Source of the DNA: JAVJSD01 sp040219575
GTDB taxonomy: Bacteria; Planctomycetota; Planctomycetia; Pirellulales; Pirellulaceae
Direction: 5' to 3'
Assembly (NCBI GenBank): GCA_040219575.1
Contig: JAVJSD010000028.1
Coordinates: 124,001 to 188,000 of the forward strand
Length of the DNA stretch: 64,000 bases
Shown here: positions 8,464 to 19,686 of the stretch, piece after piece
Position numbering within the stretch: the first letter of the stretch is position 1
Layout of the letters: each line of letters starts with the position of its first letter
Notes under the pieces: model-generated
What the model was told of the DNA's origin: nothing
What the model saw: only the letters and a program-made list of their open reading frames with translations
The model's database searches: none
Made by a program: the position numbers and the translations under genes

Positions 8464-9465
8464 TCAGAACCAGCGGCGTTTGTCGCAGACGTTGATCAGC
8501 GGCTCGCCCGCGGCGAAGCGGCGGACATTCTCCAGCACCACGCCCAAATGTCGCTCGGCGATCCGCGGCGAGTAGCCGGCGACGTGCGGCGTGAGAATCA
8601 CGTTCGGCATTTTCCATAGCGGATGCTCCGCGGGAAGCGGTTCGATTTCGTACACGTCGAGCGCGGCGCCGGCGATCTCTTTGGTCTGTAGCGCTGTCGT
8701 CAGGTCGGAAAGATCGACGATCGCCCCACGGCCGATGTTGATCAAGTACGCCGTCGCTTTCATTTGCTGCAACTGCGCGCGGGAAATCATCTTCACCGTC
8801 TCCGGCGTGTGCGGCGCGGCGATGGCCACGAAATCGCTCTCGGCGAGCAATCGCGGCAATTCGTGCGCGGGCCAAAGCGACGCCACCTCGGGCGGCGCCT
8901 CGGTCTGCACCGGATCGACCGCGACGACCCGCATTCCAAAAGCCGCGGCCCGACGGGCGATCTCCACGCCGATCGCACCCAACCCCACCACGCCCAGCGT
9001 GCAGTCGGCCAGGTGCAGGTGAGCGCGGTCGATCGGCCCCACGGTTCCCGGCCCGGCGGTGAACTGCACGCGGGCCTCTTCACCACCGACGGGCGCCCAT
9101 GTCGCGGTCAACTGGTTGCGGATGTACGTATGCAGATTGCGCGCGAAGCACACAACGTAGCCCAGCACCTGGTCGGCGATGACGTCGGAGAACAGCCCCC
9201 GCATGTTGGTCAACACGAGCGGGTGCTCGACCATCTCGGGGAAGACGTAGTGCTCCAGGCTCGCCGTGGGCGACTGCACCCAGCGGAGTTGTCGGGCGGC
9301 AGCCAGCAGTTCCGGCGTGAGCTTGCCGAACAGGGCGTCGGCGTCGGCGATTTCGCGCGCGGCGATCGCGACGTCGTCGACGTTCATCACGCGCATCGGT
9401 TCGGCGGCGGACTGGATCCGCTGGAGTCGGGCGTCGTCGACGGCGGGGTGGATCAGCAGCTTCAT
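8464..9465 (-). CDS. D-2-hydroxyacid dehydrogenase (NAD-binding)
   Basis: 333-residue member of the D-isomer-specific 2-hydroxyacid dehydrogenase family. The Rossmann dinucleotide motif is VVGLGAIGVEIARRAAAFGM; catalytic residues can be seen as Arg in NIGRGAIVD, Glu in DVYEIEPLP and His in LTPHVAGYSP. The enzyme should reduce a 2-keto acid with NAD(P)H; substrate is unassigned, glyoxylate/hydroxypyruvate-type is a family possibility. The start at 9465 (MKLLIHPAVD) is preferred because GGA lies upstream; the ATG four codons earlier has no ribosome-binding site. The open frame extends far upstream but that part is not protein-like. Convergent with the sulfatase, divergent from the next gene. 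Confidence 0.9.
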   Translation of the reverse strand: MKLLIHPAVDDARLQRIQSAAEPMRVMNVDDVAIAAREIADADALFGKLTPELLAAARQLRWVQSPTASLEHYVFPEMVEHPLVLTNMRGLFSDVIADQVLGYVVCFARNLHTYIRNQLTATWAPVGGEEARVQFTAGPGTVGPIDRAHLHLADCTLGVVGLGAIGVEIARRAAAFGMRVVAVDPVQTEAPPEVASLWPAHELPRLLAESDFVAIAAPHTPETVKMISRAQLQQMKATAYLINIGRGAIVDLSDLTTALQTKEIAGAALDVYEIEPLPAEHPLWKMPNVILTPHVAGYSPRIAERHLGVVLENVRRFAAGEPLINVCDKRRWF

Positions 9466-9682
9466 GGGGGATTCCATTCGCCGAACGTCGTCGTCCGGCG
9501 GAGTTTCGGTGGATGCGGCGGACGTGGACGCCCGTCGTACAGGGACCGTTGGATAACGGCATCTCCCGCGGAAGTCAACGATCCGATTGCCCCTCGCCGC
9601 ATGGCTTCCCGGCTGTCTTTGGGCTATAGATATAAATAACCCATTCCTCGCATGTCCCCCACGCTGCGCAGTCACACCGCCG

Positions 9683-11683
9683 ATGCGAATTCCGCCGATT
9701 TCTCCGCCCCATTTCGTTTTGTTGCTTCTGCTCGTAGCAATTGCTCCCGCCGCGAAGGCCGCCGAGCCGCTCGAAGTGCTTTCCGCTGCGGTGCCGCGAG
9801 CGGCCAGCGAGTTCACCGAGCAGCGGAGCCGACAGGTTTCGCAGGCGGCCGACGCGCTCGCCGATTGGGCCGCGGAGCAGTACGCCGAGCCGAAGGAAGA
9901 TCCGCAAGTGGTGCTGTCGACGATTCGGCGGCTCGTGGCGACCAAAGCCAACGTCGACGCCCTGATCGAAGACGTGCTCGCCCAGCGGGGGAGTTTCGCC
10001 GCGTTGCCGGAGGGCGAAGGGCGACGCGAGGCGATGCGGCAGTTCCTTCGCATCACGTCGCAGTTGATCGACCTCTCCGGCCGACTCCGCTACCAAATGC
10101 GCGATGCGATCGATGTGGCCACCTACGAACTCACACCCCATCCCGCTGCAATCGACAGCTTGATCGATTTGTTGACGGAGGAGCGGGTGTCGATCGGTGC
10201 GGCCGTAATGACCTACGTGCTATTCGATCCACCACCGGAGAGCGGCATCCGCCCGTTTCCCGACGCGACCAAGAAGAAGGTGCTGCAACTGATCGCGGCC
10301 GCCCGGCAGGGCGACCTGCTGCCGCAATTGGCTGAGTTTGTGCAGCAGCCAAGCCTGTCGGCGGAGCTTGTCGTTACCGCCGCCTACGTGATTCGCCAGG
10401 TGGGGCTGCCGCAGGACGTCGCCGTCGGGCAAAGTGAGTCGCTTCCTCCGCCGCCGATTACGGCGCGGCGACTTCGCGAAGTGGTGTCCGCCACGGAGGC
10501 GACTTCGCTCTCGCCCACGCTGGCCAAGAGCCGAGCAGAGACGCTCGCCTGGCTCGACGAGCGGGTCAAACGCGGCGTGACGGGCGACGTGTTCCGCTGC
10601 CGCGGCGTCGACCTCCGCGCCGGCGATTGGCTGTTGATGCAAAATCCGTCGCCCTACAACATGTTCACCGACCTGGCGCCGGGACTGTTCACGCACGTGG
10701 GCATTGTCTCGGCCATCGAAGGCGACGACGGCATCCGCCGGTTCGTCATCGTCGACATGCCGGAGCGCGGCGCACGAATTCCCGCCGGCAACGTCGACGC
10801 GTACCTGGAGCAAACGCTGTATTTCTTTTTCCTGCGCCACGAAAACTCCGACGTGCAGCGGCAGATGGGAGAGATCGCCGCGCAGCTGATCGGCAACGAA
10901 ACGCAATTCGACTTGACGTTCGAAATCAAGCGCGTGCTGGCCGAAAAAGGCAAGCCCCTCAAGGGACGTCGCGTGCATACGTACTGCGCGGGATTCCTGC
11001 TGATGTGCGCCCAAGAGACCTCCGCCCCTCGCGAGGATTTCTTCCCGGTGTTCGAGAAACCGGCCGGCGGAAACACCCTCGACAACCTCGTCAAGCTGGG
11101 CCTGTCGATCGGCCAGGATTTCGTTTCGCCGACCAGCGCCATCTTTTCGCCGAAACTGCAAGTCGTCGCTCGACGGGAACCGATGTACAGCCCGGGCCGC
11201 GAGGTGAAACAGTCGGTCTACAACCACTTCGCGCGGCAAATGACCGAGGGCGTGATGACGCCGGCGCCCGACCTGTTTCAATCACTGCGGCAAACCGTGG
11301 CCGGGGCCGCCAAGACGAATCCCTGGCTGGCGCGGGTGTTGGCTTCGACGAGCAATGTGAGCGTCTACATGGACCTGGAGTCCGCGGCCAAGGCGGCGGC
11401 CGTGATCGAAACCCTCGACCAGATCGCCGCGGCGACGTCGGACGACTACCAAACCGCCCACATGACGCTGTTGGCCGGCCCGCTCGAGCAGTTGCAGGCG
11501 CAAGGGGCGACCGAAGCAGACCTCAAGGCGGTGGTGGAATTGCGGCGTCAGCACGACGATCTGTATCAGCGATTGTTGCGTGGCGAAGTGACGCCGCGGC
11601 AATTCCGCCTCGAGTTGGTCGAGGACTATAAGGCCGAGGGACGGCGGCGGATCGACGAGCGGTTCTTCCGCCCAATGAAGTAG
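9683..11683 (+). CDS. Exported protein with YiiX-like permuted NlpC/P60 domain
   Basis: 666-residue exported protein. The start at 9683 opens a clear signal peptide (PPHFVLLLLLVAIAPAAKA); an earlier TTG adds 32 non-signal residues. Residues about 30-280 are helical with no family I recognise. From about residue 310 there is a pattern typical of circularly permuted papain-like (YiiX/NlpC-P60) enzymes: RAGDWLLMQ, then FTHVGIV with His338, and later HTYCAGFLL with Cys435 as probable nucleophile. Such enzymes cleave peptide, amide or lipid-amide bonds in the envelope. The C-terminal 130 residues are helical. The His-before-Cys order supports the permuted class, but this rests on motif reading only. 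Monocistronic, divergent from the dehydrogenase. Confidence 0.75.
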   Translation: MRIPPISPPHFVLLLLLVAIAPAAKAAEPLEVLSAAVPRAASEFTEQRSRQVSQAADALADWAAEQYAEPKEDPQVVLSTIRRLVATKANVDALIEDVLAQRGSFAALPEGEGRREAMRQFLRITSQLIDLSGRLRYQMRDAIDVATYELTPHPAAIDSLIDLLTEERVSIGAAVMTYVLFDPPPESGIRPFPDATKKKVLQLIAAARQGDLLPQLAEFVQQPSLSAELVVTAAYVIRQVGLPQDVAVGQSESLPPPPITARRLREVVSATEATSLSPTLAKSRAETLAWLDERVKRGVTGDVFRCRGVDLRAGDWLLMQNPSPYNMFTDLAPGLFTHVGIVSAIEGDDGIRRFVIVDMPERGARIPAGNVDAYLEQTLYFFFLRHENSDVQRQMGEIAAQLIGNETQFDLTFEIKRVLAEKGKPLKGRRVHTYCAGFLLMCAQETSAPREDFFPVFEKPAGGNTLDNLVKLGLSIGQDFVSPTSAIFSPKLQVVARREPMYSPGREVKQSVYNHFARQMTEGVMTPAPDLFQSLRQTVAGAAKTNPWLARVLASTSNVSVYMDLESAAKAAAVIETLDQIAAATSDDYQTAHMTLLAGPLEQLQAQGATEADLKAVVELRRQHDDLYQRLLRGEVTPRQFRLELVEDYKAEGRRRIDERFFRPMK

Positions 11684-11871
11684 CAGCAGCAGTCGCGGTC
11701 TTTCCCGATGATTGCGGCGGTGCAAGGGAAACTGTTTGGGGAAATGGGCGTCGATCGCTTACAATGAACGCATCGCGGCCGGTCGGGTGAAACACCGTCC
11801 CGCCGCTCCCGCCCCCAATTTCCCTCCGCGCCGGCGTGCCGCACGATGCGCCGGCTCAGCTCAGCATCGCC

Positions 11872-14325
<2,454 letters not shown>

Positions 14326-14347
14326 TTGCAAACCCGATTGGACTGCG

Positions 14348-15712
14348 ATGTTTGGCAACCACTACCGCAACTCGGATATCACGCGTCGCGGCCTGTTGAA
14401 GACGCTGGGGGGCGGATTCGGCGCGCTGGCATTGGCCGATCTGCTGCAACAGGAAAGCCTCGCCGCGGCTGCGTCCACGCACTTCGCGCCTCGGGCCAAG
14501 CACGTCATCTTTCTGTTCATGTCAGGCGGGCCTTCCCACGTCGACCTGCTCGACCCCAAGCCAGCCATCCAGAAGTACGCCGGTCAGCGGCCCGGCAGCG
14601 TCGACCTGCGCACCGAGCGGGTGACCGGCGGGCTGCTGCCTTCGCCGTTTCGCTTTCGCCCGGGCGGAAAGTGCGGCATCGAGGTGAGCGACCTGCTGCC
14701 GAACCTTCGCGAGTGCGTCGACGACCTGTGCGTGGTGCGGAGCGTGCACGGCGTGAACCCCAATCACGCGCCGGCGGCGAACTTCCTGTTCTCGGGCCGC
14801 ATCGATCAGATTCATCCGTCGCTGGGGGCGTGGACGTCGTACGGACTGGGAACGGAGAACCGCGAATTGCCGGGGTTCGTGGCGCTCAGCAAGGGGGGCT
14901 CGGCCTCGCGCTACGTCCGCAACGGCTACCTGCCCGGCGAGCACCAGGGGACGCCGATCGACGCCAGCGTCGAGGATCCCGAGAAGATGGTCCGCCACCT
15001 GCGCAACGAGAACCTGCCGGCGGCGCGACAAGCCGAGCAGGTGGAGTTCATTCAACGTCTCAACGCCGCGCATCTGGCCAATCGTGAACTCGACGCGGCG
15101 CTGGAAGCGCGCATCCGCGCGATGGAGACGGCTTACCGCATGCAGTTCGCCGCCGGCGAGGCCTTCGATGTTCGCAAGGAGAATCAGGCCACGCGCGAGG
15201 AGTACGGCGAGGGTTGGTTCAGCAACGCCTGTCTGCTCTCGCGGCGTCTGGTCGAACGCGGCGTGCGGTATGTGCACTTGGAGCATTCGCGGTGGGACCA
15301 TCACGACCACATCGACCGCGACATCGCCAAGCTGAGCAAGGAAATCGATCAGCCCATCGCGGCCTTGCTGCGCGATCTCAAACGCCGCGGCCTGCTGGAG
15401 GAGACGCTGGTGGTGTGGGGCGGAGAGTTCGGCCGCACGCCGGTGTCGGAAAACGGCAACGGCCGCGACCACAACCATTACGGCTTCACCGTGTGGATGG
15501 CCGGCGGCGGCGTGCGCGGCGGGCACGTGCACGGAGCAACCGACGAGTTCGGCTTCCGCGCCGTCGAGAACCGCGTCAGCGTGCACGACCTGCACGCCAC
15601 CATGTTGCATCTGTTGGGACTCGACCACGAGCGGCTGACCTACCGCTACAGCGGCCGCGACTTCCGTCTGACCGACGTGCACGGCCGCGTGGTGAGCGAG
15701 ATCCTGACCTGA
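14348..15712 (+). CDS. DUF1501 Tat-exported protein
   Basis: 454-residue DUF1501 protein. Start 14348 yields MFGNHYRNSDITRRGLLKTL, a twin-arginine signal with TRRGLLK followed by a hydrophobic Gly/Ala stretch. Hallmarks are FLFMSGGPSHVDLLDPKP near residue 60, GGEFGRTPVSENGNGRDHNH near residue 360 and HDLHATMLHLLGLDHERL close to the C-terminus. It lies 22 nt after its PSCyt partner and ends at a strong hairpin. It is a paralogue of the protein at 3541-4971, with conserved blocks but diverged N-terminal region. Probably periplasmic; the reaction is unknown. Confidence 0.93.
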   Translation: MFGNHYRNSDITRRGLLKTLGGGFGALALADLLQQESLAAAASTHFAPRAKHVIFLFMSGGPSHVDLLDPKPAIQKYAGQRPGSVDLRTERVTGGLLPSPFRFRPGGKCGIEVSDLLPNLRECVDDLCVVRSVHGVNPNHAPAANFLFSGRIDQIHPSLGAWTSYGLGTENRELPGFVALSKGGSASRYVRNGYLPGEHQGTPIDASVEDPEKMVRHLRNENLPAARQAEQVEFIQRLNAAHLANRELDAALEARIRAMETAYRMQFAAGEAFDVRKENQATREEYGEGWFSNACLLSRRLVERGVRYVHLEHSRWDHHDHIDRDIAKLSKEIDQPIAALLRDLKRRGLLEETLVVWGGEFGRTPVSENGNGRDHNHYGFTVWMAGGGVRGGHVHGATDEFGFRAVENRVSVHDLHATMLHLLGLDHERLTYRYSGRDFRLTDVHGRVVSEILT

Positions 15713-15714
15713 TT

Positions 15715-15743
15715 CGTCGCCGACGCTGCCGGCGTCGGCGACG
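15715..15743. terminator. GC-rich hairpin between convergent genes
   Basis: Perfect 12-bp stem CGTCGCCGACGC / GCGTCGGCGACG with a 5-base loop, placed two bases after the DUF1501 stop and two before the stop of the convergent lipoprotein gene. Its symmetric place suggests a bidirectional terminator, although no U-tract follows. Confidence 0.7.
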
Positions 15744-15745
15744 GG

Positions 15746-16783
15746 TCAGAAGCGTTCCGCCAGAAACTCTGAAGCCGCGTCCCAGTGTTCGGCGGCGGCG
15801 GGGAAGTCGACCTCCATGCGCTTGAACGGTGTGTCCGGCGCCACGCGCGGTAGCTCCGCGACGTCCTGGTGAAGCGGGAACTGGGCGCTTGGACCCTCGG
15901 CCAGGCGACGTTCGATTTGGGCGGTCACGAGATAGGCGACCAGCTTCTTGGCGGACTCCGGATTCGGTCCGCCTTCGATTGCGCAGACCGTATTGGGAAT
16001 CAGCAGCGTTCCCATTTCACCTTCTCCCTGATCGGGAAAGACGATCTCGACGGGCATGCCGCGATCCCGTTCGATGATCGCGTCGTCGGTGTCGGTGACG
16101 CCCCAGGCGAGTTTTCCCGAGGCGACGTCTTGCGCCACCTGTTTGTTGCCCGAGACGACCTGCGCATTCTGCCGCACCTGCTCGAAAAACTCCTGCGCTG
16201 CTTCATCGCCCCAGGCGGCGAACAGCACGGCCGCGTGCGTGGCGGTGGTGCCGAACAACGGCCGGGCGATGCCGACCTTGCCCTTCCAGCGCGGATCGAC
16301 CAAATCGTGGATCGACGTGGGCCGCTCGTCCGGCGGCACGATCGTCGTGTTGACGATCAACACCCGGGCGCGGGCGGCGAAGCCGTACCACGTGCCGCTG
16401 GGCGAACGATAGGCGGCGGGAAACTTGTCCGCCTCGGGAATCTCGACCGCCGCCAGCATGCCGAGCTTGTCCAGCCGAAGCGTGTGCAGGATTTCGTTGT
16501 TCCAGAACACGTCGCCGCGCGGCCGGTCGCGCTGTTGGATCAGTTCGTTGACGAGTCCCACGGTCTTTGTCGACTCGACGTCGAACTTGGGCAGCACCGT
16601 GATGTCGGTCTCGGAAGCGAACTCGTCGAGAATCGGTTTGGAGAATTCGCGATCGTGGGCCGTGTAGACGACGACTTCGCTGTCCGCCGCCGGCCAACAT
16701 CCGCCGAACATTGGAAGCGAAAAAATGACAAGACACGCCAAGCCCCGCGGACCAACCGACGGGCGCTGACGGCGAGCAAGCAT
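15746..16783 (-). CDS. ABC solute-binding lipoprotein, Fe(III)/thiamine-type (orphan)
   Basis: 345-residue family-1 extracellular solute-binding protein. The N-terminus is a lipoprotein signal with lipobox FGGC, so it should be anchored in a membrane. The mature part starts EVVVYTAHDREFSKPILDEF, typical of ferric-iron (FbpA/AfuA-like) binding proteins, with WYGFAARARVLIVNT and PNTVCAIEGGPNPESAKKLV as further family blocks. It would capture a small ligand, most likely ferric iron or a similar metal complex, and hand it to an ABC importer. No permease or ATPase gene lies in the window next to it, which is unusual. An ATG at 16825 is an alternative start; neither has a strong ribosome-binding site. 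Confidence 0.85.
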   Translation of the reverse strand: MLARRQRPSVGPRGLACLVIFSLPMFGGCWPAADSEVVVYTAHDREFSKPILDEFASETDITVLPKFDVESTKTVGLVNELIQQRDRPRGDVFWNNEILHTLRLDKLGMLAAVEIPEADKFPAAYRSPSGTWYGFAARARVLIVNTTIVPPDERPTSIHDLVDPRWKGKVGIARPLFGTTATHAAVLFAAWGDEAAQEFFEQVRQNAQVVSGNKQVAQDVASGKLAWGVTDTDDAIIERDRGMPVEIVFPDQGEGEMGTLLIPNTVCAIEGGPNPESAKKLVAYLVTAQIERRLAEGPSAQFPLHQDVAELPRVAPDTPFKRMEVDFPAAAEHWDAASEFLAERF

Positions 16784-16888
16784 GCCCGATCGGCGACACT
16801 CGTTATTCGATGCATGCTGATGCATTGGTACAACAACCGTAAAAAACGAGCGCCAACGGCGTCCAAGAACCGAAAACAGAAAGCCGCT

Positions 16889-16969
16889 GAACCGCTGATG
16901 AACGCTGATGAAACGCTAATCAAGCCGATTCACGTTCGTTCGCGTCCGGTCAGCGTTCATCAGCGGTTC
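16889..16969. repeat. Inverted repeat, CTGATGAACGCTGA type
   Basis: Perfect 20-bp inverted arms: GAACCGCTGATGAACGCTGA at 16889-16908 and its reverse complement at 16950-16969, with a 41-nt loop. It sits between the YHYH gene and the solute-binding lipoprotein gene, both transcribed leftward. It may be a dispersed extragenic repeat and could terminate YHYH transcription. Confidence 0.8.
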
Positions 16970-17055
16970 GCCTTGTACTTCCTTTGGTTCCGGCCACCGG
17001 GTTGAGTTTCTTCAACCGTTCTTCGAACGATGGAGTTACAACGCCCGGCGACGTG

Positions 17056-18039
17056 TTACTCTTGAAAGGGTGGGCGTCCACCGCGCGGCGGCGGCGGGCG
17101 GCGACCGGGCGGGAAGGGCGGAGGTCCGCCGCGACCGGGCGGGCCGCCGCGTCCACTGGGGCCCGCGCCTTGGCCGGGTCGTCCGCGCCGCTCGAAGCTC
17201 GCATCCGGCGTGCCGCGGAACATGCGGGGAATAAAGGGATAGTCCTCGGTGAGCACGTAGTAGTACGTGCCTTCGGGATATTCCGGCGTCACGCCGTAGC
17301 GGCCGTTGCACTCGTCGAGATCGCCCGCCCCGGCGACGTACTGCCAGTCCTGCACGAACGTGCCATCGTAGCGACCACCGGGTCCGCTCGGCCGCACGCC
17401 GTCTTTGAGCCGGTAGCTCGACTGCATTTGCTTCAGATCGCTGCGCGGGTCGTCGGCGTCGCGGTAGGCCCGGGGAGCGTAGATCGGAAACCCATCGGCC
17501 GCGTAACCCAGCAAGACCATGGCGTTGTCGTTCCCGCCGAGCTTTTCGATCAGGCCCGTGGGAATGCCGTGATAGTGATAGGCGCCGGTCGGCTGCACGT
17601 GGGCGTTGTTGCGGTCGAGTCCGAGATTGATCTTGCCCGAGAGGGCATCGTAATTCCAACCCAGCCGGCGGTCGTTGCGCCAGAATTCAGCGGTGGCGGG
17701 ATCGAACACGACGCCGTTGAGCGCGATGCCGAAAGGTTGGTGTTCGTACGGCGTGGCCCGATTCGAAGGCCTGGGATCGGCCGGCATACGATACCGGTAC
17801 GACTGCGCGCGGATGGCATTGGGGTTGCCGCGATTGGGAAAACGGCCGGTGGCGTGATCGGGGAGGCCGTTCGACTCGATGATGCGATACCCGTCCTTGA
17901 CGGTCATTCGCACAAGGCTGTGCGGCTCGCCGTCGTGACGGTGCCCGCCGTCTTCATCACCGCCGCCAGGGTGGGCCAGCGCCGGCAGTGCAAGCGTCGC
18001 CAGCAGCAGTAGGGAAAGTGGACGCCAGTGCATTTCCAT
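17056..18039 (-). CDS. YHYH-domain exported protein
   Basis: 327-residue exported protein of the YHYH family. A signal peptide (LSLLLLATLALPALAHPGGG) is followed by a His/Asp/Gly-rich stretch, then the domain with its namesake motif in GAYHYHGIPTGL near residue 155 and GYAADGFPIYAPRAY near 185. The last 45 residues are Pro-Arg-Gly-rich low complexity. YHYH proteins are abundant in planctomycetes and marine bacteria; the histidine motif suggests metal binding but the function is unproven. Start at 18039 has AGAGAG upstream; an ATG two codons in is possible. Transcribed alone, leftward. Confidence 0.88.
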   Translation of the reverse strand: MEMHWRPLSLLLLATLALPALAHPGGGDEDGGHRHDGEPHSLVRMTVKDGYRIIESNGLPDHATGRFPNRGNPNAIRAQSYRYRMPADPRPSNRATPYEHQPFGIALNGVVFDPATAEFWRNDRRLGWNYDALSGKINLGLDRNNAHVQPTGAYHYHGIPTGLIEKLGGNDNAMVLLGYAADGFPIYAPRAYRDADDPRSDLKQMQSSYRLKDGVRPSGPGGRYDGTFVQDWQYVAGAGDLDECNGRYGVTPEYPEGTYYYVLTEDYPFIPRMFRGTPDASFERRGRPGQGAGPSGRGGPPGRGGPPPFPPGRRPPPPRGGRPPFQE

Positions 18040-18268
18040 GGTCGAGCTCTCTTGCTGGGTGTTGGTGAAGCAGGAGTCGACGGCGCAGCCTACCCAGCGC
18101 TCGCCCGAATTGGATGGTACCGCCCAGCGAAAGATGCGTCAACGAATGCGGCGCGGCCAACCCAGTTGCACGTCGCGGCCGACGACAGGTTTGCAGCGTC
18201 TGGGCCGCTAGATGGCAAGCGGCTCATCGATTTCACCGATGCCGGCGGCATCAGGCGTGTGGGACGGC

Positions 18269-19402
18269 TCAGGCGTGCGAGGCGTCTTTCCAGGAGATGT
18301 CGATCGTGTCGGCCTTGGGCATGACGTTGGCGTTCGCGGCGAGAAACGACAGCCATTGACGGAGCCGTTCGATCGGCAGCAGACCCACCAGTCGCCCGGC
18401 GGCGAAGACGGGGAGTCCTGTCAGGCCGGCCGTCTGCATCCGCTGGTAGGTTTGATCGAGTTGATCCTGTTCGTCGACCATCGGAAAGTCGCGGCGCATC
18501 AAGTTGGCGACCGTCCAGTCGCCGTGACCGGCGGAAAGCGCGGCCAACAACCGTTGCTGATCGAGCATGCCGACCAGCCGGTTTCCCTCCACGACGGGAA
18601 AGCTTTTCTGGCCGGTGAACAGCGCCGTTTGGGCGACGCTTTCCAGCGACGACAGCGCGTCGACCGTGTGGAACTGCCGGACCATGACGTCGCGGACCGA
18701 CCAACCGTGGAACCGCGCGGCTTGCCGCACGGCCAGCAACTCGGCTCGGGCGGCGAAAAACACCACCATCGCCACAGCCACCAGCATCCAGTTGCTGAAC
18801 AGCCCCAGGATGGCGAGTACGACGGCCAGGCCCTGACCGACATACGAGGCGGTCGCCGTCGCCCTCTCATACGAGACGAACATCGACATCAACGCCCGCA
18901 ATACGCGTCCGCCGTCCATGGGGAAGGCGGGAATCATGTTGAATACGACCAGGCCCACGTTGGCCCACATCAGCGATTCGAACATCGAACCCTGAAACGG
19001 GTTGAGACCCTGTTGGGGCAAGGCGAACGACCATCCCAGCAGCGACATGCCGGCGAACAGCAACCCCGCAATGACGACGTTCACGGCGGGACCGGCCAGC
19101 GCGACCGCCAATTCCTGCGACGATTTTCGCGGCATCCGCTCGAGCCGCGCCACGCCGCCGATGGCGAGCAGGGTGATGTCGCGGGTGGGAATGCCGAATC
19201 GCCGAGCCATCAACGCGTGGCCGAGTTCGTGCAGCAGCACGCAGCCGAAGATGAGCAGGATGAACGTCACGGCGGCGGCCGCGGCCGCCGGGCCGCCGTC
19301 AACGAACGCCGAATATCCGATCAGCGCGGGGAGGATCAAAAACGACCAGTTGACGAAGATTCCAATCCCGGCGATGTCCCCGAGTTTCCATGACCATTTC
19401 AT
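18269..19402 (-). CDS. Site-2 protease-like membrane metalloprotease with two CBS domains
   Basis: 377-residue polytopic membrane protein of the M50 site-2 protease group. Zinc-binding HELGH is in FGCVLLHELGHALMARRFGI near residue 65 and the second ligand site is NMIPAFPMDGGRVLRA near residue 160. The C-terminal 130 residues form a CBS pair (VRDVMVRQFHTVDA, then VANLMRRDFPMVDE) that probably senses adenine nucleotides. It should cleave within a transmembrane segment of a substrate such as an anti-sigma factor; no candidate is adjacent. Start 19402 is supported by AGGAGAG upstream; an earlier in-frame start adds 30 residues of no membrane character. Confidence 0.93.
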   Translation of the reverse strand: MKWSWKLGDIAGIGIFVNWSFLILPALIGYSAFVDGGPAAAAAAVTFILLIFGCVLLHELGHALMARRFGIPTRDITLLAIGGVARLERMPRKSSQELAVALAGPAVNVVIAGLLFAGMSLLGWSFALPQQGLNPFQGSMFESLMWANVGLVVFNMIPAFPMDGGRVLRALMSMFVSYERATATASYVGQGLAVVLAILGLFSNWMLVAVAMVVFFAARAELLAVRQAARFHGWSVRDVMVRQFHTVDALSSLESVAQTALFTGQKSFPVVEGNRLVGMLDQQRLLAALSAGHGDWTVANLMRRDFPMVDEQDQLDQTYQRMQTAGLTGLPVFAAGRLVGLLPIERLRQWLSFLAANANVMPKADTIDISWKDASHA

Positions 19403-19686
19403 CGGTTGCTCTCCTGATGTTCCGCGCCTCTGTAGTAGTTCGTCGGCTGCGCGGCGATATCGCCTGTTCACAAACTTCGCTGCAGGTGACATGTCGGGCG
19501 ACGAAATCCGGCGGGAAGTTCGCCAAATTCCCTACGTACACGTTTCATTCTCTCTACGTTCGATGCAGCGACATGGATCGCGTTACTGAGCCAAATGGCG
19601 CCCCACCCAGGAGGGTGGCTTGGCTGGGTCAAAGAATAGTTCCGGTGGAGAATTCTCGGCAAGAATCCTTTGCGAATTCCATGCCG

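Noticed and set aside
18212..19393. 393-codon plus-strand frame
   Set aside because: Opposite the site-2 protease gene, which has clear HELGH and CBS motifs.
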